Shown piece by piece: positions 56,437-64,000 of a stretch of 64,000 nucleotides of DNA. Both the position numbers and the translations under genes were made by a program. Positions within the stretch are counted from its first letter, which is position 1, and each line of letters opens with the position of its first letter. A model generated the notes under the pieces. The model was not told the origin of the DNA. It was given only the letters and a program-made list of their open reading frames with translations, and ran no database searches. The stretch is taken from contig NZ_APJI01000011.1 of assembly GCF_000497575.1 (NCBI RefSeq), forward strand, positions 62,001 through 126,000. Direction: 5' to 3'. Source of the stretch: Afipia sp. OHSU_II-C1 (GTDB lineage Bacteria; Pseudomonadota; Alphaproteobacteria; Rhizobiales; Xanthobacteraceae).

Positions 56437-56582
56437 CTTCATCTCCTCCGTTGATTTCGGGACGATCCCTTAACAAAGGCATCCACCGGATGTTCCCGGA
56501 ACTTCGCCATCGATCGTCATGAACCCCTGCTGTCTCTGCGGCGACCAACAGGCAGATTTTGTTCGCGGTGAAGGTAACGGCA

Positions 56583-56786
56583 ATGAGCGAATGGCTGCTG
56601 GGCACGCTTCTGGTACTGATCCTGATCTTCAAGATGCTCGACTACTTCGAACTCTTCGATGTGCTCGAATTCGTGTCGGCGGTCCTGAAGCTGACCGGGG
56701 CGCTGTTCTTCGGAATCGCCAGCCTGATCATCTGGGCATCGCGTAAACTGCTCGGCAAGTCGGGCGGGCAGACCAGCACCGGCTGA
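56583..56786 (+). CDS. Small membrane protein
   Basis: A 67-residue protein from the ATG at 56583 preceded by GAAGG. Two hydrophobic segments, LLGTLLVLILIFKMLDYFEL and LTGALFFGIASLIIWASRKL, suggest two membrane helices. No family recognised. Same strand as the next three small genes. Confidence 0.7.
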   Translation: MSEWLLGTLLVLILIFKMLDYFELFDVLEFVSAVLKLTGALFFGIASLIIWASRKLLGKSGGQTSTG

Positions 56787-56867
56787 AATGTACACCCGTG
56801 CGATTTGCGCCGCCGTCCGATTTGCGTCACCAATGATGCGTCACGGCATTGGTGCCGGGAGATTCGT

Positions 56868-56999
56868 ATGGACCACAACGGCGGGTTTCGCCCGCACCAC
56901 AAATATCTGATCGCGGCGATCGGCGTGATTGCCGCCCTCGCTTTCCTTTACAACCTGGGGATTTTCGACGTCTGGTCGGTGACCCAGGTCGCGAAGTAA
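56868..56999 (+). CDS. Very small membrane protein (43 residues)
   Basis: ATG at 56868 with GGGAGATTCGT before it. The peptide MDHNGGFRPHHKYLIAAIGV then IAALAFLYNLGIFDVWSVTQ has one membrane helix and a His-rich N-terminus. Its frame can extend upstream but the ribosome-binding site points to this start. Function unknown. Confidence 0.65.
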   Translation: MDHNGGFRPHHKYLIAAIGVIAALAFLYNLGIFDVWSVTQVAK

Positions 57000-57150
57000 C
57001 AATTTCGCGAAGGCCAAACATTTCCTCGTCCTGCGTCAAAACGCCTGTGAATTGCGTGGACAACCCGGTGTGCCTTGGAACCGTCACGGTCTCGTCACCG
57101 TTGCCCACGCAGGTAAACAGCGATTCAGGCAAAACCCAACGAGGACGATC

Positions 57151-57360
57151 ATGCCCTTTGCGAAGCCACATGACGACCGTTACGAAAATGCCATCGACGA
57201 CGTCATCGCTCAGTGCGGCGGCGACACCCGCGGCGCCCTGATGGCACTGCTCGCAGCCAACGAATTTCTCGAGGCACAGCTCAACGATCTCCACGCCGCG
57301 ATCGAAACCGGTGAGGTTCCGTTGCGGTCGCAACCGATACCGCGCAACCAGCTAAATTGA
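57151..57360 (+). CDS. Small hypothetical protein (69 residues)
   Basis: ATG at 57151 with GAGGACG before it (MPFAKPHDDRYENAIDDVIA). A soluble, helical, acidic peptide with GGDTRGALMALLAANEFLEA in the middle. No motif recognised. A 7-bp inverted repeat GGGAAC/GTTCCC follows the stop, without a T-run. Confidence 0.7.
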   Translation: MPFAKPHDDRYENAIDDVIAQCGGDTRGALMALLAANEFLEAQLNDLHAAIETGEVPLRSQPIPRNQLN

Positions 57361-57445
57361 CGCGGGGGAACAGTGATAGTTCCCGGAACATAAGCAAGCA
57401 GTTTGGGTTCTCCCGTTTCAATCGATGCATTGAAAGGAGAATCCG

Positions 57446-57988
57446 ATGATTAAGAAATATGTGGCGGCAGCTCTGCTCGGAACCGCTTTGGCTGGTAGCG
57501 CAGCGTTCGCACAGACCACAACACCGGCTGCGCCTTCACCTGCTCCGGCTGCATCGGCATCAAGCGAGCAGATGAACCTCAAGGGCAACTGGCGGGCTTC
57601 CAAGCTTATCGGCCTTGCGGTTTATAACGACGCCAACGAAAAGCTCGGCTATATCAGTGAAATCCTTCTCGACAAGAGCGGCAAGGTCAACGCCGTGATC
57701 ATCGGCGTCGGCGGCTTCCTCGGCGTCGGCCAGCACGACATCGCGGTCTCGCTCGACAAGCTGAAATGGGTCGACGAACCGATCCGCTCGGCATCGGCCG
57801 ACAAGATGCCAGGCTCGTCAGGGACGTCGACAACAGCGCGGCCGTCGACAACGACAGGCGCTGCGGGCGGCGGCATGGCTGCGACACCGGCCAAGAACGA
57901 ATGGTACCCCGACCATGCGGTCATGAGCGGCACCAAGGATCAGCTGAAAGCGATGCCCGCGTTTAAGTATTCGGAAAACGCGAAGTAA
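57446..57988 (+). CDS. Exported PRC-barrel domain protein
   Basis: A 180-residue exported protein. Signal peptide MIKKYVAAALLGTALAGSAA with cleavage after AFAQ, a Pro/Ala/Ser-rich linker, then a PRC-barrel domain (about residues 45-110): WRASKLIGLAVYNDANEKLG and YISEILLDKSGKVNAVIIGV. PRC-barrel proteins bind small ligands or RNA-processing partners; secreted versions like this are common in rhizobia with no known role. AAAGGAGAATCCG precedes the ATG. Confidence 0.85.
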   Translation: MIKKYVAAALLGTALAGSAAFAQTTTPAAPSPAPAASASSEQMNLKGNWRASKLIGLAVYNDANEKLGYISEILLDKSGKVNAVIIGVGGFLGVGQHDIAVSLDKLKWVDEPIRSASADKMPGSSGTSTTARPSTTTGAAGGGMAATPAKNEWYPDHAVMSGTKDQLKAMPAFKYSENAK

Positions 57989-58017
57989 CCGGTCGGGCTA
58001 AAACAGTCCGCAACCTG

Positions 58018-58050
58018 ACGGCCGAATCGGTTCATCCGGTTCGGCCGTTC
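58018..58050 (+). terminator. Hairpin after the PRC-barrel gene
   Basis: ACGGCCGAA, loop, TTCGGCCGT then TCGC: strong stem with no T-run, so weak. It could also serve the minus-strand small ORF that ends at 58060. Confidence 0.45.
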
Positions 58051-58059
58051 GCTCGCACG

Positions 58060-58134
58060 TCACAGATAGGCGCTGAGGCACCATGCATTGAGCGAAGCAG
58101 CAATGGCCAAGGTGAATACCAGTATCGTGTTCAC
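58060..58134 (-). CDS. Candidate 24-residue hydrophobic peptide
   Basis: GTG start at 58134 with TTTTTGAGGAG nine bases before. It reads as a GTG-initiated NTILVFTLAIAASLNAWCLS ending AYL, a near-pure membrane helix. Too short to be sure; the ribosome-binding site and helix make it a credible small membrane peptide. Confidence 0.4.
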   Translation of the reverse strand: MNTILVFTLAIAASLNAWCLSAYL

Positions 58135-58434
58135 GGCTAAGGGCTCCTCAAAAAGGCTGTCTGAGAATCGTCCGCGTCATGTCGGGATTTGAACGCGGGA
58201 CCTGCGAAGAGTCTCGCACATTGTTTTTTCCTGGCCCCCTTGCCGTTTTTCCCGTTCCGAGTCCGATTCTCCCGATCTCCGGCGGAGGGTTGTGCGGCGC
58301 AGTGTTGTCATGCGCCGATTTAAACGCACAATGAGCGCGCGCGGTCTCCCGCCAAGGCGATCAACACGCCCGGCCGCGCCCAAAACAACAATCAACGATT
58401 CAGCCAATTGAATCGGTGTCTGGAGAAGAAACGA
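58135..58434. other. Region before the NylB-like hydrolase gene
   Basis: About 300 nt with no gene I can support. A stretch at 58178-58207 resembles the T-arm of a tRNA (minus strand CCGCGTTCAAATCCCGACA) but the stem does not pair and no other arm is present. The ribosome-binding site of the next gene (GGAGAAGAAACG) is at its right end. Confidence 0.4.
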
Positions 58435-59646
58435 ATGTCAGCCAAGTCGACCGCAAAGAGTCTCGCAAAAAATCTGATGACCGAATTCCCGCCTGCGCGG
58501 GACAATCTAGTGACGCTTGCCAACTGGCGCACCCAGCCGTCCAGCGACTGGGGCTTTCACAATGTCCGCCGCCTGCTGCCGACCGCGAACATCGCGGCGT
58601 CGAAACACCCCGCTCCACTGGAAAGTTCGCCTATCGAAATCGGCGGCATCGCCTTTGAGGGCAGCAAGGGTGCGACCACGCTCCGCGAGGCATTGCGCAC
58701 GACGAACACCAAGGGATTTGTTGTGCTCCGGAAGGGCCGGATCGCAGCCGAGTGGTACGCAGGCGGCATGGACGCCACGACGCCGCATATCGTGTTCTCG
58801 GTCAGCAAATCGATCTGCGGCGCGCTCGGCGGGATTCTCGTGGACAAGGGATTTCTCAATCCCAACCGTCCGGTGACGGACTACGTGCCTGAAGTTTCTT
58901 CGTCAGTGTATGGCGGCTGCTCGGTGCGGCACCTGCTCGACATGTCGGTCGGCATCGCCTTCACCGAGGACTATGTGGATCCGGACGGCGATGTCGCGCG
59001 CTATCGCCGCGCAGTCGGATGGGACGTGATCAAGCCCGGCCAGAGCACCATGGCGCTGCGCGAATACCTCGGAACCCAGAAACCCGACGGCAAAACCCAC
59101 GGCCACGCATTCCACTATGTCTCGACCAACACCGACATGCTCGGCTGGGTCTATGAGCGCGCGGCGGGCCGCGCCCTGTCCGATCTGCTTGGCGAATATC
59201 TCTGGACGCCGCTCGGCGCGGAAACCGACGCCTATATCACGCTCGATCCGGAAGGCGCGATGCGCGCCGCCGGCGGCATTTGCGCCGCGCCGCGCGACCT
59301 CGCCCGTTTTGGCGAAATGATCCGGCAGCGCGGTGTCGCGCACGGGAGGCAGGTCATTCCCGGCTGGTGGATCGACGACATCAACGACAATGGCGATCCG
59401 GCAGCCTGGGCGCGCGGCGATTTCGCCGAACTGTTTCCCGATGCGGCCTATCGCAGCAAGTTCTACCAGATCGACCGCAAACGGCGGACGCTGTGCTGTC
59501 TTGGCATTCACGGACAGTACATCTATATCGATCCGATCAGCGAACTGGTGATTGTCCGCGTCGCAGCCGAGCCGATCCCGCTCGATATCGAGGCGACCCG
59601 CGCGTGGCGGCGGGGATTCGACGCGATCGTCCGGCACTTCTCATAG
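58435..59646 (+). CDS. Serine hydrolase, 6-aminohexanoate-dimer hydrolase (NylB)-like
   Basis: A 403-residue protein; the ATG at 58435 follows GGAGAAGAAACGA. The penicillin-recognising fold is shown by Ser-x-x-Lys in FSVSKSICGALGGIL (about residue 121), a second motif YVSTNTDMLGWVYERAAGR (about 230) and the late LGIHGQYIYIDP (about 365) typical of NylB-like carboxylesterases. No signal peptide, so cytoplasmic. The natural substrate is unknown; relatives hydrolyse amides or esters. No operon partner. Confidence 0.87.
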   Translation: MSAKSTAKSLAKNLMTEFPPARDNLVTLANWRTQPSSDWGFHNVRRLLPTANIAASKHPAPLESSPIEIGGIAFEGSKGATTLREALRTTNTKGFVVLRKGRIAAEWYAGGMDATTPHIVFSVSKSICGALGGILVDKGFLNPNRPVTDYVPEVSSSVYGGCSVRHLLDMSVGIAFTEDYVDPDGDVARYRRAVGWDVIKPGQSTMALREYLGTQKPDGKTHGHAFHYVSTNTDMLGWVYERAAGRALSDLLGEYLWTPLGAETDAYITLDPEGAMRAAGGICAAPRDLARFGEMIRQRGVAHGRQVIPGWWIDDINDNGDPAAWARGDFAELFPDAAYRSKFYQIDRKRRTLCCLGIHGQYIYIDPISELVIVRVAAEPIPLDIEATRAWRRGFDAIVRHFS

Positions 59647-59654
59647 GACGTCGG

Positions 59655-60131
59655 TTAGTTCATCGCGACCACGCCGGCATTCAGCGTGGTCGCGTAGGCG
59701 ACCCAAGCCAGATACGGCGCGAGCAGCCAGGCAGCGGACTTGTCGGCGCGCGAAGCCGCGATCATTGTCATCACAATGGCGATCAACAGGCCGATGATGA
59801 TAACGAGCGCGGTGCGCGTGCCGTGCCATCCGAAGAAGACTGGCGACCACGCCGCGTTCAGCGCAAGCTGAATCAGAAACCAGGTGATCGCCGTGGCCCG
59901 CGGAGCCGACGGCGCCGCGCGATCCCACAGGCGCCACAGGCTAACAGCCATCAGAATGTAGAGAATGGTCCACGCGATTGGAAAAACCACCGGCGGCGGC
60001 GTCCACCACGGCTTTGCCAGCGCCGCATACCACCCCGGGATTTCGGGCCGCGTCACATATGATTCGAGAATCCCGACGCCGAGACACAGCAGCAGGCAGA
60101 GGGCTAACCGCCCGGCTGATTTCGACGTCAT
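59655..60131 (-). CDS. TspO/MBR family membrane protein
   Basis: A 158-residue protein with five predicted membrane helices. The family motifs are clear: PEIPGWYAALAKPWWTPPPV, WTILYILMAVSLWRLWDR and LALNAAWSPVFFGWHGTR, Trp-rich as usual. TspO binds porphyrins and, in alphaproteobacteria such as Rhodobacter, modulates tetrapyrrole-regulated gene expression at the outer membrane. Transcribed alone on the minus strand, 19 nt after a lipoprotein gene. Confidence 0.93.
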   Translation of the reverse strand: MTSKSAGRLALCLLLCLGVGILESYVTRPEIPGWYAALAKPWWTPPPVVFPIAWTILYILMAVSLWRLWDRAAPSAPRATAITWFLIQLALNAAWSPVFFGWHGTRTALVIIIGLLIAIVMTMIAASRADKSAAWLLAPYLAWVAYATTLNAGVVAMN

Positions 60132-60150
60132 GACACCCCTCCGTAGACGC

Positions 60151-60582
60151 TCACCGCGTCAGCTTTTCCAGCTCGGGAAACGCGGCGTAGCTGACGCCCT
60201 TACAAAGATCCTCGGTCTCTTCAATGATGCGATCGAGCCGTCCGTCGATGTATACGCCCGCGCGCTCTTTCGCGCCGGCGTAACGCCCGGCACTGCGCGC
60301 ATTGAAACGCACGCACACCACATAGCGGCGGCGTCCCCCAACTTCCTTTTGCGCCGGTTCTGAAATCCCGGCCTCGCGTATGCCGGTCGGGTCATTCAGA
60401 TAGGTGCGCAGCAGGGCCAGCAGTTCGGGGCGGTAGTTCGCCGGATACGGCTGGTTCTCGATGCCGCGGTCGGCGGTGTAGGACAGGCCGTCGCTTCCGC
60501 CGGTCCATGCACAACCGGCGAGACCGAGCGCAACCAGCGCCAGCGCTGTGCTCCTCGCATATGTCACCAATTTGCAACGCAT
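60151..60582 (-). CDS. Small lipoprotein of unknown function
   Basis: About 143 residues from the ATG at 60582 (MRCKLVTYARSTALALVALG then LAGCAW): lipobox LAGC with Cys at about 23. The mature part has YPANYRPELLALLRTYLNDP and VVCVRFNARSAGRYAGAKER, ending FPELEKLTR. A start at 60609 is also possible. Unknown family. Reads into the tspO gene direction; possibly co-transcribed with it. Confidence 0.75.
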   Translation of the reverse strand: MRCKLVTYARSTALALVALGLAGCAWTGGSDGLSYTADRGIENQPYPANYRPELLALLRTYLNDPTGIREAGISEPAQKEVGGRRRYVVCVRFNARSAGRYAGAKERAGVYIDGRLDRIIEETEDLCKGVSYAAFPELEKLTR

Positions 60583-60675
60583 TCCGATGAAGTCCACGGC
60601 CTGAGGCATCCCCTTGGGTTTCTTGCACATTGTGTCATTGACAAGGCAACCCCTCGCCGGTTGATTGCAACCACG

Positions 60676-60890
60676 GCACAGGTGCCAGCGCAAGCTGGCG
60701 AATAGGGAATTCGGTGCCGCCGTGCGGCCTCATCAAGGTGAAGTTTGCACGGCCAGTCCGAAGCTGCCCCCGCAACTGTCAGCGGTGAGCCGTTGTCCAA
60801 TAGGCCACTGAGCGAAGGCTTTTCAGCCGGGCTTGGGAAGGCGGGCAACGGCGACGATCCGCGAGCCAGGAGACCTGCCTGTACCGGTCA
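60676..60890 (+). promoter_or_regulatory. Cobalamin riboswitch
   Basis: The hallmark elements are in order: GGTGCC at the start, the GCCACTG core (60804-60810) before the GGGAAGGCGGGCAACGGCGA segment, and the B12 box GAGCCAGGAGACCTGCC (60863-60879). It lies about 170 nt upstream of a TonB-dependent receptor gene. On binding adenosylcobalamin or hydroxocobalamin it lowers expression, by translation or transcription control. Confidence 0.95.
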
Positions 60891-61065
60891 TCCTTCCGTC
60901 GCACGGGGCGTGCGAAGGGGCGGCTTTCCGCAGCGGTGACGTGACGTAACTGTTGCGGAGGTTCGGCCGATGGCCTGTTTCCTCAGTCAGGACGGAACGT
61001 ATGGCGGCAGCAACCTGCCGCCGCACCGTCATGTCTGCGCGTTGTTACCGCGCCTCCGCGATCAC

Positions 61066-63219
61066 ATGCATCGGCGGGGCTTCAACGTGACACAATTTTC
61101 CAAATCTCTCTTTCCAAAAGCGGCATTCGCAGCGGCATGCCTCGCGGGCACCGCGCTGGTAAGCCCTACGCTTGCGCAGGACGCAGGCAGCCCGTTGCCG
61201 CCGATCAACGTCGACGCCAGCCGCCTCTATGGCGGCATCGTCGGCACATCGACAGCAACCATTACCGCCGAAGACATCGCACGTTCACCCAACCAGACGA
61301 TTCAGGATGTGCTCGCGACCATTCCGGGCGTGCAACTCACGAATCTGTACGGCGCGGTGAACGGTACCGGCTCCGTCGTCGATCTTCGCGGGTTCGGCGC
61401 CTTTGCGTCGTCCAACACATTGTTCCTTATCAACGGCCGCCGTCTCAATGAGGCCGACCTTCAGGGCGTCGATCTCTCGACTATCCCGGTTCAATCGATC
61501 GCGCGCATCGAAGTCACGCGCGGCAACAGCGGCGCTGTGCTTTACGGCGACAACGCCGTCGGCGGTGTCATCAACATCATCACCAAAACGGGCGTGGGCA
61601 TCGGCAAGCCGATCGCGGGGCGCATCGAGGGTGGTGTGGGCTCTTACGGGCAGCGCGAAGGCAATGGCTCGTTCAGCACCAACTCGGGACCATGGTCGTC
61701 CGCAGTGTTCGGCAACGCCGTTCATTCGGACGGATACCGGAAGAACAACAAGCTCGACCAGCAGAACGGGGTCGGCGAGATCCGCTACACCACGCCTGAG
61801 TTCAGCGCATTTTTCAATCTGTCCGGCGACCGGCAGCAGCTCGGCTTTCCCGGCACGCGCGCGAACATGTACACTCTCGATTTTTTCAACTTCACCAACC
61901 AGTTGCTCGATCTGCGCGGCACGACCACGCCGAACGATTACGGCAAGAAGCAAGGCGTCAACGCCACTGCGGGTTTCACAAAATCCTTGTGGGCAGGCGC
62001 GGAGCTGATCGTCGATGGCGGCGTCCGCAACAAGAAGCAGCAGGCGGGTTTCTTCGGCGATCCCAACTATGTGCTGTCGTTTCCGGGCGATCGTTTTCCT
62101 TACGCCTATGTGAACTCCGATCTGACGACGTGGTCGATCACGCCGCGCCTCAGCATGAAGAACACGTTCGGCAGCGTGACGTCGAGCATCCTGACCGGCC
62201 TCGACTACTACGATGCGCGCTACAGCTCGAACCGCCAGTACACGATCTCCGATCCGCCCAATCACGTCTACAACCTCTCGCAGCAGACCATTGCCGGCTA
62301 CTGGCAGCAAACGCTGGGATTGTTGCCGAGCACCGACTTCTCCTACGGCGGACGCATCCAGCAGCTCAGCCTGAAGGCACGCGACAAGTACGATCCCACC
62401 GCGCCGGCAGGCAGCTTGCTGGCTCAGGCGACGCCTCTCGACAAGGACGAGACCAACCACGCCCTGCATGTCGGGCTCGAACATCGCTTCAACGAAAATT
62501 TCGCCGTCTTCGGCCGTGCTGCGCGAGCTTTCCGCACACCCAACGTGGATGAGCGCGTCGTTACCGGACCGGCGTTCGGAGGGGCCTTCCCATTTCCGCC
62601 GATTCCGCAAAACTTCGAGCTGAAGACGCAAACGTCCTACGATGTCGAAGGCGGCATTCGCATTCACGGCGGTCCGCTGGATATCCAGACCAGCTACTAC
62701 GACATGCATCTGAAGAACGAGATCCACTACAATCCGGTCGCGTTCTACAACTACAACCTCGATCCGACGCATCGCTATGGTTCCGAGACTCAGGCATCGC
62801 TGCGGATCAACGAGGCGTTCAGGCTCAGGGGTGGTTTCGCCTACACGCGCGCCGTGTTCGAGGAAGGCCAGTTTGCCGGAAAGGACGTGCCGCTTGTTTC
62901 ACGGCTTTCAGGAAGCGCCGGATTCACATGGAACATCTGGCAGAAGTACGCCGTGCTTGATGCCAGCGCACGCTTCTGGAGCAGCCGCCGTCTCGACAAC
63001 GATCAGGCCAACACACAGGGTCTGATTGGCGCCAACGCGACCATCGACCTGAAGCTGAGCGGCGAGATCGACCGCTTCTTCTGGTCGGCGGCTGTTATCA
63101 ACCTGTTCGACGCCCAGTATTACGACTACGGCATCGCCAGCGCGTTCACGCCAGGCTCTTACGCGATCTACCCGCTTCCCGGCCGCATGTTCCTGGTGAA
63201 AGCCGGCATGACGTTCTGA
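61066..63219 (+). CDS. TonB-dependent outer-membrane receptor, cobalamin-regulated (BtuB-like)
   Basis: A 717-residue outer-membrane receptor (start ATG at 61066; GTG at 61087 and ATG at 60970 are alternatives). After a signal peptide (LFPKAAFAAACLAGTALVSP, cut after LAQ) comes the plug domain with TIQDVLATIPGVQLTNLYGA, RGFGAFASSNTLFLINGRRL and IEVTRGNSGAVLYGDNAVGG, then a 22-strand barrel ending in aromatic KAGMTF. The upstream riboswitch strongly suggests cobalamin or a corrinoid as ligand. No btuCDF genes lie within the window. Confidence 0.92.
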   Translation: MHRRGFNVTQFSKSLFPKAAFAAACLAGTALVSPTLAQDAGSPLPPINVDASRLYGGIVGTSTATITAEDIARSPNQTIQDVLATIPGVQLTNLYGAVNGTGSVVDLRGFGAFASSNTLFLINGRRLNEADLQGVDLSTIPVQSIARIEVTRGNSGAVLYGDNAVGGVINIITKTGVGIGKPIAGRIEGGVGSYGQREGNGSFSTNSGPWSSAVFGNAVHSDGYRKNNKLDQQNGVGEIRYTTPEFSAFFNLSGDRQQLGFPGTRANMYTLDFFNFTNQLLDLRGTTTPNDYGKKQGVNATAGFTKSLWAGAELIVDGGVRNKKQQAGFFGDPNYVLSFPGDRFPYAYVNSDLTTWSITPRLSMKNTFGSVTSSILTGLDYYDARYSSNRQYTISDPPNHVYNLSQQTIAGYWQQTLGLLPSTDFSYGGRIQQLSLKARDKYDPTAPAGSLLAQATPLDKDETNHALHVGLEHRFNENFAVFGRAARAFRTPNVDERVVTGPAFGGAFPFPPIPQNFELKTQTSYDVEGGIRIHGGPLDIQTSYYDMHLKNEIHYNPVAFYNYNLDPTHRYGSETQASLRINEAFRLRGGFAYTRAVFEEGQFAGKDVPLVSRLSGSAGFTWNIWQKYAVLDASARFWSSRRLDNDQANTQGLIGANATIDLKLSGEIDRFFWSAAVINLFDAQYYDYGIASAFTPGSYAIYPLPGRMFLVKAGMTF

Positions 63220-63244
63220 CTCCAGCAGAACCGCCGCAAAACAG

Positions 63245-63292
63245 CACGGCCTGCGCCCATCTCGCGATGAGTGCAGGCCGTTCTTCTTTCCA
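63245..63292 (+). terminator. Hairpin terminator after the TonB-dependent receptor gene
   Basis: ACGGCCTGC, long loop, GCAGGCCGTTCTTCTTT: stem with a U-rich tail, between this gene and the minus-strand small protein gene. Confidence 0.6.
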
Positions 63293-63352
63293 TGAACCGC
63301 TTCGATGCGGGGGCTATGCAATAGCGGTCACGGAAATATCAATGAAGAAGGA

Positions 63353-63616
63353 TCAGCCCTTCTTCTGCACGGCAACGTGCTTCACAGGCGCCGCGGACGA
63401 GATATGCTTCTTGCTCACGACGGTGCCGGTCTTCTTGTGCGCCTTTTGATGCTTGATCTTCTTCGCCTTCACCTTCGCGTTGGCATTCGCAACCGACGGT
63501 TTCAGGGTTTCGGACTTGGCGGCTGGCGCCGTTTCGGTCTTCATGACGGTGGCGGCCATTGCAGGGGCGGCAATCATCGAACCCGCAACAAGGGCGGCAG
63601 AAATGATCTTCAGCAT
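63353..63616 (-). CDS. Small exported Lys/His-rich protein
   Basis: An 87-residue protein with signal peptide MLKIISAALVAGSMIAAPAM, cut after AMA, and a Lys/Ala-rich low-complexity mature part (VKAKKIKHQKAHKKTGTVVS). It resembles the small periplasmic polycation-like proteins that alphaproteobacteria use as acid-shock or metal-related products, but no family is certain. Convergent with the receptor gene. Confidence 0.7.
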   Translation of the reverse strand: MLKIISAALVAGSMIAAPAMAATVMKTETAPAAKSETLKPSVANANAKVKAKKIKHQKAHKKTGTVVSKKHISSAAPVKHVAVQKKG

Positions 63617-63893
63617 GGGTCTCTCCTGTCGTTATGCGATCGGGGGTGGCCGGTCGGATGGCCGGGTAACCGATCGTCGCAACAACGCTAGGACCGCCGC
63701 GCTGAACTCAATCTGAAGCGCGTCATGGGCTTTCGTTCATCTGGATGACAGTTTCGTTATGCGCCGGGCGCGGCAGATCGGCTGAAAATCGCCGGAATTA
63801 TGACGGGCCATCGGAGGAATGTTTGAACCCGGCAGGTGTTTAAGACGTACAAACAAGCATAGGATCGTGTTTGTGGATCAACGGAGGCTACGC
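63617..63893. other. Divergent region between the Lys-rich protein and the last gene
   Basis: About 280 nt. No gene recognised. It holds the ribosome-binding site of the last gene (ACGGAGGC) and must include two divergent promoters, which I could not pin down. Confidence 0.4.
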
Positions 63894-64000
63894 ATGAGCA
63901 ACTTGACCATCAGGCAAATATCTCTGGCGCTTCTTCTTTCGGCATTTGTCGCGGCACCCGCGGTTAATCTGGCACAAGCCGCCGGTTCCGATACGCCCGC
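63894..64000 (+). CDS. Exported protein, N-terminal part only (truncated by window edge)
   Basis: ATG at 63894 with a perfect GGAGGCTACGC site. It gives MSNLTIRQISLALLLSAFVA followed by APAVNLAQA, a signal peptide with cleavage near AQA. The rest lies outside the window, so the function is unknown. Confidence 0.8.
   Translation, partial: MSNLTIRQISLALLLSAFVAAPAVNLAQAAGSDTP

Noticed and set aside
58178-58207. tRNA-like T-arm (minus strand CCGCGTTCAAATCCCGACA)
   Set aside because: The arms of the T-stem do not pair, there is no anticodon arm or acceptor stem nearby. At most a decayed fragment or coincidence.

Overview
The window is a 64 kb piece of a high-GC alphaproteobacterial chromosome. 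Ribosomal protein and RNA polymerase sequences, the DUF3551-type secreted protein, the HWE-type histidine kinase and two classes of GC-rich palindromic repeats all point to the Bradyrhizobium / Rhodopseudomonas / Afipia / Nitrobacter group (Nitrobacteraceae). I cannot fix the genus by eye. No phage, integrase, transposase or CRISPR array is visible.

Bases 1-9060 (minus strand) hold the fused str and S10 operons: rpsL-rpsG-fusA-tuf-rpsJ-rplC-rplD-rplW-rplB-rpsS-rplV-rpsC-rplP, the last cut by the window edge. A clear CTTGAC / TATAAA promoter lies about 410 nt before rpsL. Bases 9360-17901 are an accessory block: a FemAB/CelD-like acyltransferase, a flavin monooxygenase, an ABC exporter with poly-Asp tails next to an amine-oxidase/methyltransferase fusion, a structured RNA candidate, and a LuxR-type regulator.

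Bases 18025-35423 (minus strand) are the rif region: tRNA-Trp, secE, nusG, rplK, rplA, rplJ, rplL, rpoB, rpoC. The expected autoregulatory RNAs are present: an L10 leader before rplJ, a likely L1 site before rplK, and hairpins between rplL/rpoB and rpoB/rpoC. The rplA-rplJ junction is split by about 4.5 kb carrying a Tat-exported molybdenum hydroxylase (2Fe-2S subunit, molybdopterin subunit, diheme cytochrome) and a D-2-hydroxyacid dehydrogenase; rplA has its own terminator.

Bases 35498-47794 carry a HWE histidine kinase, a chemoreceptor, a hotdog thioesterase, a lipoprotein, a beta-lactamase-fold hydrolase, and a five-gene acyl-CoA catabolic operon. That operon has ACAD11-like acyl-CoA dehydrogenase and kinase genes as separate neighbours, two SDRs and a histidine phosphatase. 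A divergent TetR gene has two palindromic operators in the shared promoter. Bases 48577-51701 hold a NodU-type carbamoyltransferase, a lone cyclic-nucleotide-binding domain and a metallo-beta-lactamase hydrolase in one apparent operon.

Bases 51756-64000 are a mosaic of small secreted or membrane proteins, three tRNAs (Gly, Tyr, Thr), rlmB, an ion channel with an unusual pore motif, a NylB-like hydrolase, TspO, and a cobalamin riboswitch controlling a TonB-dependent receptor. Several genes here encode only 24-70 residues and were recognised from ribosome-binding sites and composition.
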